Shown: in pieces, positions 13,077 through 23,214 of the stretch
Layout of the letters: every line of letters starts with the position of its first letter
Numbering within the stretch: the first letter of the stretch is position 1
Assembly: GCA_036971715.1 (NCBI GenBank)
Contig: JAVHJL010000005.1
Span: 620,001-684,000 of the forward strand
DNA from: Arthrobotrys musiformis
Lineage: Eukaryota; Ascomycota; Orbiliomycetes; Orbiliales; Orbiliaceae
Direction of reading: 5' to 3'
Length of the DNA stretch: 64,000 bases
Program-made: the position numbers and the translations under genes
Notes under the pieces: generated by a model
Database searches by the model: none
Seen by the model: only the letters and a program-made list of their open reading frames with translations
What the model was told of the DNA's origin: nothing

Positions 13077-15486
13077 GTAGCTACTGAAAAGGAGATACCA
13101 GCTTGTAACTACTATGTAATGCCGCATAACGCTACTGAAAGAAGAAGCTCTCTTCTTGAGAAACACTCTCTGTGTATCCAAAAGCCAAGACAACTCTAAG
13201 GCAGCAAATCTCGGACATTGCATTGCGAATAGCGAGCCCTCAAATGAATACGGAAATTTTCTGAAAAACAAGTACCAAAATGTAGAAATAAGTCACTAGG
13301 AGATTGAGGTCAATTTCATGGAAAGCAACAGAGGATGAAACTAATTTCTGGCAGGACTCTTTCCTGACTATGCTACCCATTATCGATATGTCGCGACATC
13401 GCCGCTGCATGCATCTGCATAGTTTGACAGTTTCAAAGCTTCGCCATCAAGCATATCGCATACCTTTTTTGTCAGAGATCAGTATACTAGTAAGTGACGC
13501 AATTCGCAACTACTTGTACCTGCCGTCCTTGGGGAAGGCACAGGTTTGTGACTATCTACAGAGCTATAATGGCATCAATATTATACTTGGCCTTAGAATT
13601 TGAATTCAGAATTGAACTCTCGCCTTGTGAGCCAATGTTGCCACGGCACCCAACAATAATGTCTATCAGCCAACTAATCAGTATTCAGACAAGAGGGCGT
13701 CTATCCGATGCCCCAAACCATTACGGGTACTTTGATTTGATATCCCAGCTTATGCAGGGGCCTCCATGAATATTGAGAGGAATCGATTTTCAGCGGCAGC
13801 TAGCTTCGCTTCATATCCAGGAGTTGGCTCCAAATAGTAAGCTTAGCTTCATGTTACACACATACATATAGCTAGAGTATCCTGTGAGCAGCTGATCCTT
13901 CTCGGCTCTGTAGTCTACAGTGCCCCCACGGTTAATTCCAATGCATCGGTTCTCTAATCTTCAAATCGATGCCCAGTATTTTCAAATAAATGGATAAGAC
14001 TCGCTTCCAAAGGTGTCAACTGCTGTTCCCAAGGTACCTTTTTTTGCTGTCGGATGGCTCGAGCTCAACGGAACGGAAGCGGGCGCTCCTTCCGGGATGG
14101 TTGATTACTTTACATCTCTCTAACGAAATCTCACCTGCATGCAAGCCATTTTGCGGTTCGTCGCAGCTAGCAACGTCAACCACAACAAAAAAAGATTCCT
14201 CGCTTGAGGAAGGGAGATATTATTTCGGCATGTATTCCTTCTATTGCCAGGAAATACTTCGCCCCGTTACCAGAGGAGTCCCTAGAAAGAGAGTATTAAA
14301 CCAACCTATCGGAACATTTGGAACCGGGTTGATGCTGGCCAATGATGTGGGTGGATCCGTGGAAGTCGAAGCCTTCCTCGCCAAACATGCATGAAGATGT
14401 ATCGGAGTCGGTTTTATCGATGGCTTGGGAAGAGGATGTCAAATTTTATTTTTAACAAAAGTAAGCGGTCAATATGATTTCATGAGTCCTGCCGCGCCGG
14501 TGTTTAAAAGGCTAAAAGATACGAAACAGCATCAGCAGCCACGAAGAGGAGTTCTAGTGTGATGGCAGGTTGCAGATGCATCGATGGCCTCGCAGCCTGC
14601 GAGCTCGACGGCGTTGGTGATATCCATGATGATATCTGGATACACAAATACCGTACGTAAACTAAATGGTTCCGGCTGTACATTATTTTCGATGCCGCTG
14701 TCGCAGAACTCCGCAGAACTCTTCGTTCGGGTTCTATTTTATGCATCATCATGCTAGGTTTGTCGCTGTTTGTTGTCGACCTCCCGAGTTTGATGTCAGT
14801 CTACAGAACCAGCACTGCAGCGCAGCAGGCAGTGTGGGATATTTTTGGCAGGGGAACTAGCACCGGCGGGATAAACCGAGAACCCGTCGACGCCTTTCTG
14901 CAAGAAACAATTGCACAAGATCATCATCCTGTCGCCTGATGCCTGCTGCCTCAGCCTGCAAGCTCATTTTTTGGGTCTGCCAGGTTGGCTTTCGAGGGAG
15001 TTCCCTGTAAGATACATACTAAAAAGTTAGATACTAGGACACTGTCCATGGGAAATCGATTGTGCTAATTTGCATAAGGCTGGTGGGGACAACATTATGT
15101 CGATTATCTGGATTCTATTTAGTGGGGCACCTCGCTACCAGATATCAGAATTATTGGCGTTCTCTTATCGGATTCCTTGAAAATATACCTCGCCGCGCCG
15201 TGCGCGGCACCGGTAAAGTTTGATTTGCATCTGGAATCGAGCCCGTTATCATGAGAAATGATTACTCAAAGTCATAGCTACCCGTTGGGTAAATGGGGCG
15301 TGCATTCCACTCCTTTGCTAAATGAAGTATTCGAAATATTGCAATTATTCGCAAGTTCCGCGTATCAGAAACGCCTTTGCTGATGCACGAGTAGTTCATC
15401 GCCTCTTCACTCGAGGCGATTGAGATATAGAATCGATATGAAATCATTTTACGATCCTGTGGTAACCGGAGGCGATGGGTGCACAG

Positions 15487-15543
15487 CATATATGTGCAGA
15501 GTATATGCTTGCATATATGTGCAGAGTATATGCTTGCATATAG
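15487..15543. repeat. 25-base tandem duplication
   Basis: Two identical 25-base units (15487..15511 and 15512..15536, starting CATATATGTGCAGAG) are followed by the first bases of a third. The unit is AT-rich and lies in non-coding DNA. Confidence 0.9.
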
Positions 15544-16511
15544 CTGCGGGTGAAGTCAAAGCACAATCAAATCGGATCTGAGGCAGGATTGTACGGCAGT
15601 AAATGCACATAGACGAAAGGATGTATTCTAAGTGTAGTGCCGGCATGCCGTAGGCGACACATCGCCACTCGGCCAATGTTGGCGCAATCAGCGCACACAC
15701 ATTCACCTACGTAACTCATTATTCCACAATTCTTTTGTAGAAACTTCAGGAGGTAATAATATCAAAATGGCAGCTCCAGAAGTTACCCGTAATAAGAAAT
15801 CTGACTGAAAGATAGCTGGAATGGGGGCATGTTATTCGGGTCAGAGTAAGCTGCTTGGGAATCGGGGTTACTGAGGAATAAGTTTTGCAAATTTGTACAA
15901 CATCAACATGCATGCGGCCATGTTATGGCTCGCCTGTGTCGCACTAATAAACGAAGATATTGCGAGATGACATCAAACCAGGAACTCGGGAACTCGTCAG
16001 CCTTCTAAAATCGCCCGATTCTGTTAAAAAGAGAAGCGGTTTGGGTTCGAGGCTAGGTCGGCTCCAAAGATATCAACTTCAAAGAGGCAGGCCGAGAAAA
16101 TTGATATTGCATACTGGTTCCTGATTGAGTGACAATACATGATTGTGCTGGGCCTCTTGGAAAGGCCAAAGGCTTATGACTAGGCTGAGCTCTGAAGGCT
16201 TGATGTTGTATGCAGGTTAGGGAGAATTGGGCCTTATAGAAACCAGAATGAGGATGCATATGAAGATTTGCAGAATGTGTGAGGTTTGTGGTGTTTTGTG
16301 GCAGGTCGCGCTAAGAGGAGCTAATTCTACTCCAGGATGGTAAATGCGTTGGTACTGCGCAGTTTTGGGAATCAACTGCTGCGCCCCACCCGGCCTCGAG
16401 TGGCGCACACAAGCTTAGCCGCAGTTAAGCTCCAAAGAGCCGCGAGGCCCGCCCTGATGTCAACTTACTTCCACAGCTCTTACATCTGACGACCAGCATA
16501 CGATATTCATC

Positions 16512-17412
16512 ATGCCGGTACGAATTGCTTCCAACCGCCCCTTCTATTCGTCCTTTGAATTCTAACATACTCTAGGCCTACCACTCTAGTTTTCTTAGTG
16601 ACACCGATGTCCGGATAATAGGTACGCGATCATAGGTTGTCAGCTATGGATCCCCCGCAAACAAGCTTCAGAAACATCGACGGTCTCGACCAAGCCTAAC
16701 AGAATATATTTTTAAACTATAGGCAACTTTGCTCTCTTGCCTCTCCGAACTAGGACCCGTGGCCCTGCCTATACCCTCCCGTTACTCGGACCCGAAGATG
16801 ACGAGATCCACGTCGACCCGGAATCGGAGTCCTACGATATCCTAGACGAAACTCTGGTGCTCTTCAGGGCAAATACTCTATTCCGAAACTTCGAGATCAA
16901 AGGACCAGCCGACCGGGTGTTGATTTATGGTATTTTGTTTATCAGTGAATGTTTGGGGAAGATCAAGCCGAACATGTCAGGAAGGGAGGCCGAGAAGGTA
17001 ATTGTCAACCTTATTTAGGACACTGGCTGGATTCCGGGAGCTTTAGGGGAATTTTGGAAGAAGTAGACTGGCTGACAATATTATGGGCTGGATTTTATAG
17101 GCATTGAATACTTTGGCTCTTGAACACTTTGCGTTACCTGGTGACCCAACATTCCCATTGAATGCTCTGTTCGCTCCAGCCCGGGACAGGAATGAGGCGG
17201 ATACCCTTCGACAGTATATCAGCCAGATCAGACAGGAGCTTACGATCAGACTATTATCGAGAGTGTATTTTGACTCTGCGACCGTTCCGTCGAAGGTAAG
17301 AACTCTCAATACTAAGATGCTAAGTCTATCGAAAACACGACTAATAAAATTACAAAATTTATAGTGGTGGCTTAGCTTTACAAAGAGGAAGTTTATGGGC
17401 AAGAACTTGTGA
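16512..17412 (+). CDS. ARPC3: Arp2/3 complex subunit 3 (p21-Arc)
   Basis: Five exons: 16512..16517 (six bases, Met-Pro only), 16576..16621, 16723..16997, 17101..17295 and 17365..17412. Frame is kept at every join and gives 189 residues, against 178 for human ARPC3. The protein shows the family landmarks in order: MPAYHSSF at the start, IIGNFALLPLR, the FRANTLFRNFEIKGPADR block, LIYGILFISECL, LPGDPTFPLNALF and the closing WWLSFTKRKFMGKNL. ARPC3 is a structural subunit of the seven-protein Arp2/3 complex, which nucleates branched actin at cortical patches and endocytic sites. The start is fixed by the MPAYHSS signature, which requires the six-base first exon. Confidence is high because the match covers the full length. 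Confidence 0.96.
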
Positions 17413-17940
17413 ACTATGCTATAGATGCAATGCTACACGTCTAGAGGCCCGCATTTTGACGCCGACCTGTTGCTTAGTGTCGCCTTTTCTATATCTGATT
17501 TCCTCGCAAAGCGATTCTACAATTTATTTTATTTTCGAATATTCGACTACCGCGAATCGCAGTACAAGTTCGTAGCCATATATCTACCTAAGCACGGTTC
17601 TTTTCTCCGCATGCCATATGCCTATGTGTATGTTGATATGAGCTGTGTCTTGCTGACCCTCACGTGACTGAATTGCGAGGGTGTTTGCGTAACTTGGCTA
17701 CCTTCTGGAAGCATCGCTAAACTCGCCGCCGCCGCCGCACCTGCCTAAAATTTTGGTCTTTGACAACCGTGTTAACTCAACCTAGACAAAGATCGGTCTC
17801 CTTTTCTCAACATCCCAACATCCCTCATACTTAAACTCGGGTGTGTCCTTCACTCTGGTCTTCATCGTATCATTCACTGCTGGTTTCCCTACATACAAAT
17901 TATTTTTTTAATTCGTATCGTCTTTTCATCAACCGCCATA
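17413..17940. other. promoter region of Pho88
   Basis: Spacer between two plus-strand genes. It contains a short GCC-repeat near 17727 and a pyrimidine-rich leader (TTTTCTCAACATCCC) just before the start codon. No gene seen. Confidence 0.5.
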
Positions 17941-18708
17941 ATGTTCGGCTTAAACCCTCAAGTGTAAGTTTCCATGCATGCCTGCAGCACGATTGTCACC
18001 GCGATGGGAGGCTCGTGACACCAGCAGAAATTGGATCGGATGCTAACGGATTAATTTTATAACCACAGTTCAAACATCGTCGTAGTCCTCGGACTGATGC
18101 AAGTCGCGAAGAAGATCCCCTTCGAAGATGAGAACGTCCTCTGGGCTGTCCGTGGTCTCTACATTCTCTCCAACATCGTCATTTTCTGCCTGTACTTCTA
18201 TGTCGGAAAACAGATCAAGAAGAAGAATGGTATGTTGCTGTCCCTTGCGAAACTTACGTTTGTCTTTATCCAAAAAAAAGAATTATAGGCTAATGCTAAC
18301 GTTTTGTGTGATCTGGTAGACATGACCACTCTGAAATACGTCGAGCCTGCCGCCCCACTTTCTGGCGAAGAACCCAAACTTGTCACTACCACTATCTGCC
18401 AATACGATGAAGGCCAGCTGAAATCACTCTACAAGTCTCAATTGACCGGTATGGCTATGGTCGGATTCATGCATCTCTACATGAAGTACACCAACCCGCT
18501 TTTGATCCAGAGCATCGTTCCATTGAAGGGAGCCCTCGAGGGTAACTTGATCAAGATCCACCTCTGGGGTCAGCCTGCCGCTGGCGATTTGAAGAGGCCG
18601 TTCAAGACTGCCGGTTTCATGGGCGCTGCTGGTGGAGAGACCAAGAGCGACAAGAAGAGCGTCGAACAAGCCGAGAAGTCCTTCAGAGGAGGTGCTAAGG
18701 AGGAATAA
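17941..18708 (+). CDS. PHO88: Pho88/SND3 ER membrane targeting protein
   Basis: Three exons, 17941..17963, 18069..18229 and 18320..18708, all in frame, giving 190 residues (yeast Pho88 is 188). An N-terminal hydrophobic helix (NIVVVLGLMQVAKK) is followed by a second one (VRGLYILSNIVIFCLYFYVG). Further on is the conserved YDEGQLKSLYKSQLTG block, then TNPLLIQSIVPLKGALEGN and a Lys/Glu-rich cytosolic tail. Pho88, also called SND3, is an ER membrane protein of the SRP-independent targeting route. It was first linked to phosphate transport. The first intron falls after only seven codons. The conserved middle block makes the identification firm. Confidence 0.95.
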
Positions 18709-19232
18709 ACGAATTTCTTTCTTCTAGTTGTATTCTGTATTGTCTCTACAGGGAGCCACCTTGATTCTTCCGCTCCTGTAGATAGATATTTTAATGGGTT
18801 CCTTTTATGTAATGATGGGGTCTGGTTGGGTCGGTTTACTGTAGATACATCACTTATCCGGGGAGCAATTGGCAATATAATAAAAGCTTAGGCATCTGTA
18901 TAAGATTCAATATTGAGCGCTGTCGTAGCATTTCTTCCTCTCAAGACAGGTACCTTCTACCAAGGGGTACCTACCTAGATACTTTATTGGATCCAGTTGG
19001 AGGGCTGTTCGAATTTGAGCCCGCCACAGTGGGAAGCAGGGATTTTGGTGGGTGTTGCGAACGCGTCTTCCCACCAAACTCAACCGCAACCTCAGCTCTC
19101 GCGTATTCCAAGCTTCAGTAACCCAAAGACCAACAGCTTCAATACCGCTTTCTACGAAGAATACCACCTTTCCTAAGTACCCCACATACGTCACCTCGAT
19201 AGCTCCGACCATACTCAGCGATAGCAGCCACG
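18709..19232. other. Pho88 3' end and RFC3 promoter
   Basis: Spacer between two plus-strand genes. The left half is the Pho88 3' UTR and the right half the RFC3 promoter and leader. No gene is seen. It contains one ACGCGT element at 19061. Confidence 0.55.
19061..19066. promoter_or_regulatory. candidate MluI cell-cycle box (ACGCGT)
   Basis: An exact palindromic ACGCGT lies 167 bases before the RFC3 start codon. In yeasts this is the MBF-binding element of G1/S genes, including DNA replication factors. The placement fits. However, the hexamer also occurs in non-coding DNA near 53788 and 55365, so chance is possible. Confidence 0.4.
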
Positions 19233-20596
19233 ATGTCGGACGATGAAATGGATCTCGATGACGGCCCCGTCGATACTGGCATAACGTTCTCGACGGGTGA
19301 AGCCAAAGGCAAACGGAGCGCTGCAAATTTACCAGTAGAAGTTGGAGACTCTCTGCCTTGGTAAGCTTCACAGCACGGTCTTCTTTCTGTAGCTCAAAGT
19401 TCTAAACAGAATTGGGAATAGGGTTGAAAAATACAGACCTCAGAGCCTTGACGATGTATCTGGGCATGAGGATATCTTGACTACAAGTACGATACGATCT
19501 TTCTTACGATTCTTTCTATGTTAGGATGTGCTAATATAACAATAAATCTAGTAAATAAATTCATTGATCAAAACGTATGCCGCCGAACATATCACAATTC
19601 TATCGTATTAGGAAACTCACTGTATGGTAGAAACTTCCACATCTCCTCTTCTACGGCCCTCCTGGAACTGGTAAAACATCTACAATTCTGGCTCTGGCCC
19701 GACGAATCTATAATACCAAATCCGAGGCAGCCCTCCGCCACCACGTCTTGGAATTGAATGCATCCGATGACCGTGGCATTGATGTCGTCCGAGAACAGAT
19801 CAAAACATTTGCTTCCACAAAGCAAATATTTTCCTCTACAAAACTGGAACCTACAAACACCGGCTCCTCAATCGCACAATTCAAGCTTATTATCCTTGAC
19901 GAAGCCGACGCCATGACATCGACTGCTCAAAATGCTCTGAGGCGTATCATGGAGAAATACACCTCAAACGTCCGATTCTGCATTATCGCAAACTATACAC
20001 ACAAACTCAATGCCGCCTTATTATCCAGATGCACCCGTTTCAGATTCTCCCCGCTACCGGTTCCGGCATTACGAAGAAGAGTGGAACATGTTATAGAGGC
20101 CGAGAAGGTCAGGATCGATGATAAAGCTGTAGATGCACTGTTACACCTTTCGAGGGGCGATATGAGACGCTCTTTGAATGTTCTACAAGCTTGCTTTGCG
20201 GGTTCTACACCGCTAGATAAGAACGGTGTCGCATTATCTGGGCCGGACGTCCAACGGGAATTGATCACCGAAACATCGATCTATGAGTGTGTGGCAGCAC
20301 CACATCCAGAGGATATCCAAGCGATAATGAACACTCTTTTGACGGAGGATATGACGACTGCTTTGATTACGGTTAACAGGATAAAGACATTAAAAGGATT
20401 GGCCTTAACCGACATTTTACAGGCGGTAGCGGAGGAGTTGTGTCGGCTGGAGGTCAAACCGCACGTAAGAGTTCAATGGTTGGCGGGAATGGCTGAGATT
20501 GAAGGTAGGGTAGCCGCTGGAGGAAACGAGAGTATCCAAACCGCAGGCTTCGCTGGAGTGGTCAAAGCTGGCGCAGAGATGATTGCCAAAGGGTGA
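19233..20596 (+). CDS. RFC3: replication factor C small subunit (yeast Rfc3, human RFC5)
   Basis: Four exons: 19233..19360, 19422..19486, 19552..19574 (23 bases) and 19631..20596, in frame, giving 393 residues. The AAA+ motifs are complete. They are WVEKYRPQSLDDVSGHE, Walker A GPPGTGKT at residues 81-88, ELNASDDRGIDVVR, Walker B LIILDEADAM, sensor 1 around CIIANY and the SRC arginine-finger motif SRCTRFRF. The collar domain follows. Wording of the motifs and the short acidic N-terminus fit the yeast Rfc3/human RFC5 subgroup rather than Rfc2 or Rfc4. As part of the RFC pentamer it loads the PCNA clamp at primer ends in the nucleus. It converges with the minus-strand gene at 20730, leaving about 130 bases between stop codons. 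Confidence 0.95.
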
Positions 20597-20729
20597 TATT
20601 TTTATAGACTTCAAAGGAATAAATATCACATGTGTTCATATATTAGAACACTTTACGACTGCCATGATTCTTACAAGGACAAATATCTCAACATTTATCA
20701 AGCAGCCAATTTTTTAAAACACCCACCCC

Positions 20730-21704
20730 TTAGATCAGCTCCGCCCCGGCACTGTATATTTTCCCAAAGATCTCAACACCTTCTCTCCCAAAGGCAGTGC
20801 CAACCCCAACGGCAGCAGCCCCCGCTTTTCTCATCCTCTTATACCCGGCCTGGTCTCCAACTCCGCCAGCCCCAATGACTATTATATCCCTGACTTCTTC
20901 GTGAGCACTCTTATCCAGCATACCCCTAATGGTAAATACGTTTCCCAAACTCAGTGGGTGAATGCTCCCCCCGGCCAATCCACCCACCCCGGTACCCGCC
21001 GCAGAAGTAATTATGGGAGTCAACTCCCCCTCGTTCGTATTCGGCAAATCAAACGAATAGAACAGAGAATTCCCCAGCGTATTCGTAGCCGTAATAAACG
21101 ACAATATTCCCGGGAATTCCTCTACCGCAGATATCAACTCGTCGAATTGGCTTTGGTAGGTATACGGTGGCGTCTTGATCCCAACCGGCACCATCGACAC
21201 ATCTAGAGACTGTCGTAAGTCGGATAATGCCTGCAGATACGGCTTCAGACCTGACGAGGAATACGCTGGCGGCGGTTTATTCGGGATGTTTGGGCATGAA
21301 AGATTGATTTCTGCGTATATCTTGAATCTTTTTTCGTGCGCCCATTTTGAAATTGTAGAAACGGATGATGTGACTTCCGAGGATGTGCCAGTGATGGAAA
21401 TAATAAAGGGCTTCGATTGAGGAAGGTTGGATGAGGTGATGATAGATTCTATGGACGTGAGGTAGTAAGGAAGTGGATGAGGGGAGTATCCGTATGTGTT
21501 TAAAGACGATGAGTTTGGTAGGAATGCATGTTGGTGGATCGAAGGGTCATTCTGGAAACCTGTGACAGGGAAGGAAGTACGGGTTGTGACCGCACCAGTA
21601 GAGCGGCTATCGTACAGAGCTTGGAGGTCCGATTGAGTGGTTGCCCAAGGCGTCGATGTATTCAAGAGAGGCGGCAAGATTGTAATTCGAGCAGTCATCT
21701 TCAC
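20730..21704 (-). CDS. class 1A-type dihydroorotate dehydrogenase
   Basis: A single uninterrupted exon of 324 codons; the second Met, two codons in, is an equally good start. The fold is an FMN-binding barrel. Visible motifs are the NLSCPNIPNKP loop carrying the catalytic Cys of class 1A enzymes, VGIKTPPY with the FMN-contacting Lys, ITATNTLGN, GVGGLAGGSIHPLSLGNV, IIVIGAGGV and VGVGTAFGREG. No mitochondrial presequence or membrane anchor is present, unlike class 2 enzymes. It should therefore be a cytosolic flavoenzyme oxidising dihydroorotate to orotate in pyrimidine synthesis, with fumarate as the likely acceptor by analogy to yeast Ura1. Whether it does that job here, or is a paralogue beside a class 2 enzyme, cannot be seen. 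Confidence 0.85.
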   Translation of the reverse strand: MKMTARITILPPLLNTSTPWATTQSDLQALYDSRSTGAVTTRTSFPVTGFQNDPSIHQHAFLPNSSSLNTYGYSPHPLPYYLTSIESIITSSNLPQSKPFIISITGTSSEVTSSVSTISKWAHEKRFKIYAEINLSCPNIPNKPPPAYSSSGLKPYLQALSDLRQSLDVSMVPVGIKTPPYTYQSQFDELISAVEEFPGILSFITATNTLGNSLFYSFDLPNTNEGELTPIITSAAGTGVGGLAGGSIHPLSLGNVFTIRGMLDKSAHEEVRDIIVIGAGGVGDQAGYKRMRKAGAAAVGVGTAFGREGVEIFGKIYSAGAELI

Positions 21705-22280
21705 GCTGTTAATTCTATTGCAACTGGTGATTAATACCTTATATCCATACGCATGCCCGTAGAATAGATATCTCCGATTTGATCAACGGCAAACTTTACT
21801 GCAGTGAAGAGTGTTCCTAACCGAACGTATTGAGGGTTGATTAGAGAGATATCTACTTGGAGAGTTACCTAATAGATACCTAAGACTTAGGAAGGGCATA
21901 GACTAAGCGAGATAAGAGAGAAGAAGAAGCGATTAATTGGTGGGGTGCCAATGACGTCGCATCGAGACCTCTCGCTCGTGGAGTTACGTAGCCGGTAGTC
22001 GTCTACAGACGGCTGTGTAACGGAGGGAATTGGGGTTTTTTGTGTTACCGTTCAAAATGCAACAAACTTGATGTCGCACTTCACGGCTGAATTTTTCAGT
22101 TCAATTAACTCTGATACTCCCGCAAAACCGACGACTCGAGATGCATCGATCTTTCGCAATTGGCGGTGGGGTTGGTCCGGTCCATTAGTTCACATCACAT
22201 CCTTTCGCCCTTATCTTACAATCCCTGCCTTCACGGATTCATGAACTTCAATTCTGACCTTCGCCTCCATCAAATAACGA
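21705..22280. other. spacer before tRNA-Tyr
   Basis: Divergent spacer between the minus-strand dehydrogenase and the plus-strand tRNA. No gene seen. Confidence 0.5.
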
Positions 22281-22387
22281 CCCTCGATGGTGTAGTTGGT
22301 ATCACAACAGGCTGTAAAAGTCTTCAGGAGTTCACTTCTGATTAAATCGTAACCTGCAGGTCACCAGTTCGAATCTGGTTCGAGGGA
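22281..22387 (+). tRNA. tRNA-Tyr (anticodon GTA) with intron
   Basis: The cloverleaf folds by eye. The seven-base acceptor stem CCCTCGA pairs perfectly with TCGAGGG, followed by discriminator A at 22387. The D arm is GTG...CAC with loop TAGTTGGTAT, and the T arm is ACCAG-TTCGAAT-CTGGT. The anticodon loop reads C-T-GTA-A, interrupted after position 37 by a 34-base intron at 22318..22351. C1-G72 is the usual identity pair of eukaryotic tRNA-Tyr, and nearly all eukaryotic tRNA-Tyr genes carry an intron at this site. One weak point is an A-C mismatch at the top of the anticodon stem (27-43). A seven-T Pol III terminator follows. Confidence 0.9.
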
Positions 22388-23214
22388 TCATTTTTTTGCT
22401 CATATTTTTTTTGATTTTTTAAAATTTTGCCTCGTCTTCTTTTGGATAGCTGGTGTGAACATGTGCTGGGATTTGAGGCCTAAAACGGGCAGTTCGACAG
22501 GGGTATGGGTTACAACGATACGAAACTTTAAGCTAAAAGGTTCAGGGTGAAGCTGCCATGTAAAGTTCGTTGGTCAAACTCCGAAGGGTAGCTTGATAGT
22601 CAGAGCTACATACATCTGGTGATAAGAACGCCAACGTGCAACGGAGTATTCGAATTTCGATATCTATAAATCGATTGCGGGAAGCTTCGATCGGTATATT
22701 TTAGTATCCATGAACTCAGTTCCGAGCCATTATTAATATTCCGGCTTAGATATCTGAAGCCGAGGTTCCCAAAAAAAATCTCATCACAATGAGGAGAGCT
22801 ACCTGGCCAACCGATCCAGTCAATTCTTGACAGCGCAGTCCACATATCCAATCCCCAGGCCAGCCTGCATCTCCAAAGCACCGAAATGTGATAGTCTGAC
22901 GTTTCGTCGACGTGTTCTTCGTGATGACCTCGCCCGCCTTGTATCCACAGCGGGGAAACATGAAAAGCTCATCAATGAATTGCCTCAATTGCTTCAAAGA
23001 GCAGAGGATCGAAAGAATAGCTAGATAAGAGGCCCTCAATCCGGTAGCCAGTCCCGAACTTCACGCGAGTCCTCTGAGGCTCGCCGCGATTTCGTAACGT
23101 TTTTTTGAACAATGCGCCAGCAGTGAAATTCCTTAATTTAGCTAGGTATACTTCGTACTAAGATTCCTTTTTTATTACTAAGTCGAAAAGGGCTGGTTCC
23201 TTAATCCTCCTGAG
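22388..23214. other. spacer, possible coding remnant
   Basis: No confident gene. A 65-codon plus-strand frame at 22827..23024 ends in a helical, charged stretch (DDLARLVSTAGKHEKLINEL) that could be the tail of a decayed gene, but there is no upstream exon that I can join to it. Confidence 0.3.
22391..22397 (+). terminator. Pol III T-run terminator
   Basis: Seven T residues begin three bases after the mature 3' end of tRNA-Tyr, the normal RNA polymerase III stop signal. Confidence 0.85.

Larger units (their letters stand above)
10337..16511. other. 6.2 kb gene-poor stretch
   Basis: The left end should contain the GPCR promoter. No frame shows a recognisable domain. The better-looking short frames (12879..13076, 65 codons; 13990..14394, 134 codons; both plus strand) have no motif, splice support or family resemblance that I can name. 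A 25-base tandem duplication lies at 15487. I see no transposon features. Confidence 0.5.
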
